DNA of 64,000 nt from NCBI GenBank assembly GCA_018257865.1, contig JAEUBA010000110.1, forward strand, positions 21,008-85,007, in the 5' to 3' direction. The notes beneath the pieces are model-generated. The model made no database searches and was not told the origin of the DNA. It was given only the letters and a program-made list of their open reading frames with translations. This document shows, piece after piece, positions 57,841-64,000 of this stretch. Numbering within the stretch: the first letter of the stretch is position 1; each line of letters opens with the position of its first letter. Source of the DNA: Stereocaulon alpinum (taxonomy: Eukaryota; Ascomycota; Lecanoromycetes; Lecanorales; Stereocaulaceae). The position numbers and the translations under genes were made by a program.

Positions 57841-59186
57841 GTTAAGAGGATTTAGCTTGGAGAGCGTAGACGGAGGGGGTTCTAAGGATATAGAGGTATT
57901 AGGAGAGGTAACGGGGTATAATAAGCTATCTACTAGTAGCTATAAGGATTAATATAGTAGGAAAGACGAAGTTAAGGAGCTATTATATATAGGATATACC
58001 GGCTAATAGACATTAGTAAGTAGGGGCAAAAGTACCTTTAGAGAAAAATCTTACGGGAGGAGAAGTATTTATAGTATATCGAGGATAAGGCGCTATAGTC
58101 CTAGAGAAGGTCGACGTGTCTGCCTAGAACTAGCCTATTAGTTACGATCTTATTCTTCTAAGGTTAATAATAATAGTGCGGTACTCCTTTCCTATACGCA
58201 GGTTCGCGCTTTACTAATAATAAGTAAAATAAAGAGCTTGGCGGATACGGCGGCGAACTCGAGACTTTTTACGAGCAAAAAGACTCTACGTAAATAGCTT
58301 CTATTACGTGATCTAATACCCTATATTTAAGAATTAAACGGGCTACTCGAAGGGTACTAGTATCTTATTAGATATTACGCCCTTCGCTCCTTCTTAGCCC
58401 TATTATTTTATATTGTTATAGTATCCTCTATACTTTAATTATTGTAGATAATATTATAATATTCTAACGCTTTATATCTCTACTTTATTTCGGTATAAAA
58501 ACGAGCGAGTAGATAATCTATTAGGTAGCTAGTAAGGCTACTACTATAAGGAGGCCTAAGAGTTAAGATAAAGGACTATTAGATCTTCGATCGACCTCGA
58601 GCTTCTTTAATCGAGAAAACCTAATATATAGGTAAATTTTCGGATATAATAAATATCTCTAAAAGTATAGGTAGTACTTTAGCTCTAATTACCTATATAA
58701 GGTATAGAGTAACTCGTTAAAGCGCGAGCTTAATTTTAGATTAGAAGTATAACTTCCTTAATTTCCTTAGAATCGCCTAAAGTCTAAAGATTAACTTTCT
58801 TCTATTTATATAGTAGTTAGTATTAGATATAGACGGCGAAGGCGGTACCGCTAAGATATATTAAGTATTAGTCGATATTTAGACGACTTTTACTTTTAAA
58901 TATCTAAAGTATCCCTAGTCCGCTATAGAAGAGTCCTAAAATTTACGTATACTTATTACGGAAATATCGGTATTAGGTTATCCCGCTATCCGAGATTATT
59001 TAAATATTACGAAAATCGAGGGGATTTACTAGGACGTTATTAATAGTAGTAAGTAAGTTTAGCTAGTCCTAGTATTTAAGAAGGCTTAGCGCGGGGATTT
59101 AAATAGGTTTATAATATTAGGCCTAAGAAAAGGACTAGATACTAAGGATAGACTTAATATACTATTTAATATTACTCTAGCGGTAA
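57841..59186 (+). pseudogene. Fungal protein-kinase gene fragment, RIP-killed and cut by an LTR
   Basis: A plus-strand frame stays in register from about 58080 to 59186. Kinase N-lobe: GEGGTAKIYQV (58835-58867, glycine-rich loop), TFTFKYLKYP (VAIK-type Lys), LITEISVLGYPAIRDYLNITKIEGIYQDV (alpha-C Glu and the HPNI turn), then QLVLVFKKAQRGDLNRFI (hinge). The LTR of element F cuts it before the catalytic loop. The region upstream (SLADTAANSRLFTSKKTL, then a helical ~150-residue stretch) fits the long N-termini of fungal kinases of this type, often found in incompatibility or NLR-like gene families; that link is inference. It is the only host-type gene seen, and its RIP suggests it belonged to a repeated family. 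The start is unclear. Confidence 0.7.
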
Positions 59187-59582
59187 TATAACGGGGGGTT
59201 TAATTCCTACGAGTAAATTATATAGTATATTAAGTACTAAGGAAGGTAATAGAGATAGATAGTTATTAAAGTATCTTTAGTTAAGACTCCTCTCTATTAT
59301 ATAAATTAAATATAAGGAGATAAGAAAATATTCTACTAAAAGGAAACCCTTCCTTATATATTTACTTAGATCCTATACGCCTAGCCTAGGATTACTAGAA
59401 TTATACCCTAATTCCTATAATTCTTAGGGTTAATAGGATTACTCCCTAATCCTTATAATTCTTAGAATTACTAGGATTACGCCTTAATCCTTATAATTCT
59501 TCTACTAGGATAGGTTTTATACTTACCTATATATTCCCTCTATCTTAGTTAGTTATATTACGGGACGACCTATAATATAATA
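59187..59582 (-). repeat. 3' LTR of element F (396 bp)
   Basis: In element orientation its last ~200 bp match the D LTR (GAATATTTTCTTATCTCC, AGAGAGGAGTCTTA, ending CCCCCGTTATA). Its U3 start, TATTATATTATAGGTCG, differs from D. The U3 is again rich in GGATTA/TAATCC motifs. Confidence 0.82.
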
Positions 59583-59639
59583 CCCTTATTAAGGATTCTT
59601 TATCTTAAAGAGACTTAGTAACCTTAATAATCTTCCTTA

Positions 59640-60151
59640 ATACTAAGGCCTTATAAACTTTCTTCTAAGGAATATTAAGCGAAGCTAATTAAGTGTTTTA
59701 ATATAATTAACTTATCTAAGTACTAGTACTAATAGTATAGGTATTAAAAACTAGCCTATAAGGTAAATAATAAAACTAATTATTATTTAGAGTATATCTA
59801 TATTAGTATATCTATATTAGTATAAACTATTCGCTAGTACCTCTTAGTCTTTTAAGATAGAAATACTTATCTAAGAGGCGGGCGTATTTAGAACTTAAAT
59901 ATAATAAGGCGGTCACTAAGGCTATTAGAACTTAAACCGAAATTAAGTCTATTTATAAGGAGTAGGATAGGATAGTAAAATAAGAGTTAAAAAATATTAT
60001 AAGATAAGAGGAGGAAGAGAGAGCTAAAGCTTCCTCTAATACTCTTAATAATCCTCTACTACTTAATATTAGCGAGCTTAATTTCTCTAGGTAGGATCCC
60101 CTAACTATAGGTTTTAATTTTAGAACTACTTTAGCTTTTTAAGGTAGTTAA
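59640..60151 (+). pseudogene. Antisense ORF after pol in element F, unknown function
   Basis: Plus-strand (antisense to F) frame ending TAA at 60149-60151, with only RIP-type stops over the conserved part (from about 59820). It reads NYSLVPLSLLRQKYLSKRR, then AVTKAIRTQTEIKSIYKEQ, an E-rich helical stretch, PLLLNISELNFS and DPLTIGFNFRT, ending LAFQGS. Motif order matches the D antisense ORF (39273-39776). Start uncertain. Confidence 0.6.
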
Positions 60152-63100
60152 GTACTAATAGTAACTCCTATATATTCTCTAAATAATTATAGTCTAACTA
60201 CTTAATTAGGTACCTTTTCCTTCCCTTAAGTACCTAGTAATCTAAGATTTCTTTAATATTATACTCCTTATTATCCTAATCTAAGAGGAGTAGTATAGTT
60301 CGTAGTAGTATCTTAGGGTCTACTTTCTTAAGTAGTAATATATAGAATATTAAGTACTTCCTTACTAACTAAGGGAGATCTAGTATATAGTTTATATCCC
60401 CTTTATATTCCCTTATAAGGAATAGTCTTAGCTTTATAAAATTAAGCTTATTACTAGGCCTATTAGTTTTAAAATTTCTATAAAGAAGATATACTCTATC
60501 CCCTTTAGAAATATTCGGTCCTATTAAATATTTTTAATTATAATATATTATTAAGTAGTTACTTAGGAACTATAAGTCTTTCTATAGTTTTTAATAGATT
60601 CTTACTATTTCCTTAGTAGCGATAGTTACTTTCTAAGCCTTTAATTTAATTCCCTTTAGTAATAGTATTATATATAGTTCGAACCTATAGTTAGCTCAAA
60701 ACGATATTATATTTATTAGGTTAGATATTAATCTATTATATACTAGCTGCGTAATTAGTAGGTAGGATACCTAATCGTCTTATTAGTAATTAATATAGTA
60801 CTAAAGATACTACTTTAGTATCTAGTTAATTCTCTTCGTCTAACTATTATTCTATAGATAGAATACTATACTTATCTTTATCTTAATTTCTATTATATCT
60901 ATTAATAATCTCTAAAACTTAGAGGTAAAGAGTTTATCTTAGTTTAAGATTACCTTTTTAGGAAGCCTATAGTTAGCTACTATTATTCGTAAGAACGTAT
61001 ACGCTAGATCCTTAGTATCTAATACTTCCTTATATAGTATAAAATACGCTATCTTAGTTAATTAGTTATTAATTACTAGAGTTATATTATAATATATACC
61101 TATTAGTCTTTCCTTTAACTTTAGGAGTTTAATAATAAAATCCTATATAATACTTTTCTATAGACTATTTAGGTACGCTAGTAATTTTAACTCTCTATAA
61201 GGCTTATATTATATATACTTTATCCTAATATATATATTATATTTATTAATACGATCCTTAATATATTTTCTTATCTTAGAGAAGTAGAAGTTATAAGATA
61301 TCTTTTTAAGTATTTTCTTAATCCCCTAATATCTATTAGAGCTCTTAGCTTTATAGTAGATCCTAAAAATCTATTCTTAAAAGGTTAGTAGTCTTAGATC
61401 TATTTTCTTAAATAAGTTATAGCTATTAATATCTTTATAGATCTCTAATATAAATTTATTCTTTAATAAGTCTTCTAGTATCCTCTTAGTTAAATCTTTA
61501 CTATTAATAGTTATTATTACTACTATATATAGTCTAGCTATATTAGGTCTTAATAATCTATCTTTATAACGCGTTAAAACTATTTTAGAACTTTATTAGA
61601 TATTTAATATATAATTAGCTCTTCTACTAAGTATATCTATAATATTATTTTTATTACCCTTAATATATTCGATTCTAAAATTAAATATTAATAATTCTTT
61701 ATACTACTAAGCTAGATGTCTATTAAGCTTCTTAGTTAATAGAAAGAATATTAAGTTCTTATAATCTATTAAGACCTAAACCTAGTACTTAGTTCCTTTT
61801 AGATAAACCTTCTAGATACGAAATACGTCTACTATAGTAAGTAACTCCTTATTATATAATAAATATCTAGTTTTAGCGTCTAGTAACTTTCTACTATAAA
61901 AGGCTATAAGGTACTAATAATAAGTAATACCTATTTTCCCTATTTTTCCTATTTTAGGGCTATTACTTATAGATAGTTAGCTAATTACTACTCTAATTAC
62001 TCTATTAGAGGTATTAGTATAGAGACGAATAGGCGACTCTAAGTTAAACTAATATAATATTAAATTAAAAGCGAACTACTTTTAAAGAGTCTTAAAGGAT
62101 ATCTCTACTTCCTTTATCTATATAAATAATACTTTATTATAAGTTAAGCTAGTAAAAGATACTATAGTTTTTAAATATCTATAGATAAACTTCTAGTAGA
62201 AATTTATAAAACTAAGAAATAACTATATTTCTTTCTTATTTATAGGTATAGGCTATTTAATTATACTTTTTACCTTTTCTAAGTCTATCTCTAACCCTTA
62301 ATTAGAGATAATAAATCTTAAAAATTTAACTCTTTTTTAGTAAAATTTATATTTTAATTACTTTAAGTATAAATCTACTTACTTAAGCTTTCTTAGTACC
62401 TTTTATACTTACTTAATATACTCCTTATATATATCTAAGTATATAAGTATATTATTAATATATACTAAGACGAAATTATCTAAATATTCCTTTAGGATAT
62501 TATTAATAAATACCTAAAATATTATAGGGGCGTTTATTAACCTAAATAATATTATAAGGTATTTATAGAGACCTTATCTTATATAAAAAGCTATTTTTTA
62601 CTTATCGCCTTACTTTATATATATTTAGTTAAATACTTTTAGAATATTAAACTTAGTAAATTACTTCTTATCTTAAAGTTTATTTTAGAGCTCTCTTATT
62701 AATAGTAATAGATAACTATTTTTTATAATTATATTATTAAGTACTTTATAATCTATATATAGATATAATTCCCTACTTAGTTTAGGTATAAATAGGATAG
62801 GGTATCCTATAGATAATTAAGATTTCTAAATAAATCCCTTTTATTTATTCTCTTTAATATACTTTATAAGAGTAACTACTTTATCTTATAATAGTAGGTA
62901 TATTAGCTTCTTTATAGGTTCTTTATTTAAGATTAACTTAATCTTATAGTCCTATAGCTAGTACTTAGGAAAGGCTTTATTAATACTCTCTTCTTAAAAT
63001 AGAGTTCTAAATTCTATATATTTATTTAGGATTTTTATAGTAGTAGTCTCGCTTATAAGCTTAACTTAACTCTATAGTACTATAATATTTCTTAACTTAA

Positions 63101-63485
63101 AAATTATCCTTTATCTCTTCTTTAATCTAAGCTACTACTAAGAGAGATTTATATTCTTAGATTAGTAGAACTCTATTTAGTATACTATCTATAAATATTA
63201 AGTCCTAAGAACCCTAACCTATTATTAGGTTAGCTTTCCTTAACTATAGGATTTCTAAGGTAATATTATTAACCCCTCCTAGTACTAAATTAAAGGTATA
63301 TTTCTTATATCTTTATTCTATTCTTAGGTTAAGTATTTTAGTATAACTATTAATAGTCTTTATTATTAACCTATTAAAGTTTATTAATATATATAGCTCG
63401 TATTTTTATATAGGTAAACTCTATTTCTTTATAAAGCTTAGTTTAATTAAATCTCTACTTAATTTATTATTAATAATAACCTTTT
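60152..63485 (-). pseudogene. Element F pol
   Basis: Minus strand. Chromodomain 60195-60290 (YNIKEILDYQVLKGRKRYLI). Integrase about 60560-61330 with LFTSKFQRLLIDII and a degraded TDGQTER region. RNase H about 61600-62080 (IRLYTNTSNRVI, AFYSRKLLDAKTRY). RT about 62280-62860 with LVYINNILIYLD at 62439-62475 (YLDD ancestor) and FIPKLSRELYLYIDY. Protease region about 62900-63480. As in element D but diverged. S4 cuts the protease end at 63486. Confidence 0.85.
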
Positions 63486-63560
63486 GGCCAGCGATAGAGA
63501 CACACCTATACGCGGTACTAGCTACGAACCTGAATACCTATTCAGAGCTGAGATGTCTCC
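63486..63560 (+). ncRNA. HDV-like self-cleaving ribozyme candidate (S4)
   Basis: 75 nt, same fold as S2 with P4 (CTGAATA/TATTCAG), loop TATACGC and J4/2 CTGAGA intact. RIP changes two bases in the P3'/P1' strand (GGTACTAGCT), weakening P1. P2 loses one pair. Confidence 0.65.
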
Positions 63561-64000
63561 CCTAATATATTGCAGGTTGAACGATATTGAGACGTCGCGT
63601 GGTTGCTGAGAACTCCGTGCAGAGTTTTTCGGGCAACGCGATAATACCTACCCTAACTCCACTACGACTATTATACCTCCCCTACGATCGAGACTAGACA
63701 GCAAGAATTGGTATTAGGTGCAGTATCTCAGCCCGATGAGTAAAGAGCACAGGCAACACCTACCCAGCCGTTAATTCAAAAAATCTAATATCTACGTGCG
63801 CTCGATACGCATCCACCGGTTAAGACTGACGCGCAGTCTATCCTAGGGGAAGGCTGGGGTTATAGGCATACAGGACCAAGAGAAGGATATACTAGGTTAT
63901 AAATTAGAAGGCGTATTTTAGAAAAGGACGGCCCCTATCTAAGTAGCTAGGCGAGCCTTTAGTATAAGCAGCGCCGTATAACTATAATTATAAGCTAAAG
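63486..64000 (+). mobile_element. Non-coding retroposon S, copy S4 (5' 515 bp, truncated by window)
   Basis: Plus-strand copy starting GGCCAGCGATAGAGAC at the junction with element F. It is colinear with S1-S3 up to the window end. Moderate RIP. Confidence 0.9.

Larger units (their letters stand above)
59187..63485 (-). mobile_element. Ty3/gypsy chromovirus F (related to D), 3' portion
   Basis: Minus-strand element whose 3' LTR is 59187-59582. Pol reads right to left and is interrupted at 63486 by retroposon S4, with its 5' part beyond the window. Protein order matches element D throughout, with sequence divergence beyond RIP. Inserted in the kinase gene; the second end is not in the window, so the duplication cannot be checked. 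Confidence 0.88.

Overview
The window is a nest of transposable elements from a filamentous ascomycete (Pezizomycotina-type) genome. Nearly all of it carries the scar of repeat-induced point mutation (RIP). CpA and its complement TpG are almost absent, TpA is everywhere, ATG reads as ATA, and Gln and Trp codons have become TAA/TAG. No intact host gene is visible. Almost every coding region is a pseudogene whose reading frame is still followable once RIP stops are read as Gln or Trp. The short open frames that survive are remnants or shadows of these elements.

Layout. 1-3190: 5' part of a minus-strand Ty3/gypsy element (Y). 3191-4274: minus-strand Ty1/copia integrase fragment. 4275-4612: LTR cut short by the next element. 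4613-24620: plus-strand LINE (copy A), split by a reversed 5'-truncated LINE (8537-9242), a non-coding retroposon (S1, 9861-11052) and a minus-strand gypsy chromovirus (X, 11757-24428). X in turn holds the best preserved LINE (copy B, 12845-18260) and retroposon S2 (21188-22378). 24621-25433 and 41197-41560: the two halves of a minus-strand Gag gene (G), split by a truncated LINE (copy T), itself split by gypsy chromovirus D (26393-40234). D carries a Helitron (28312-35524) that carries a GC-rich TRIM (33134-33798). 42013-57136: LINE copy C, split by gypsy element E (42226-51896), which holds retroposon S3. 57137-59186: a tandem repeat and a RIP-killed protein-kinase gene cut by the LTR of minus-strand chromovirus F (59187-63485 and beyond). 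63486-64000: start of retroposon S4. Target-site duplications read directly from the sequence support most junctions.

Most interesting system: the 1.19-kb non-coding retroposon S (four copies). Its first 75 nt fold like a hepatitis-delta-virus-type self-cleaving ribozyme that would cut exactly at the element's 5' end. Its last ~45 nt plus a tetranucleotide tail are identical to the 3' end of the LINE family, so the LINE machinery probably mobilises it. Other notable signals are: self-priming primer-binding sites in elements X and Y whose 11-nt pairing partners differ between the two yet stay complementary; a TRIM with a 14-nt self-priming site placed right after its TATA box; an antisense ORF after pol conserved between chromoviruses D and F; and an extra ~520-codon ORF3 at the 3' end of element E.
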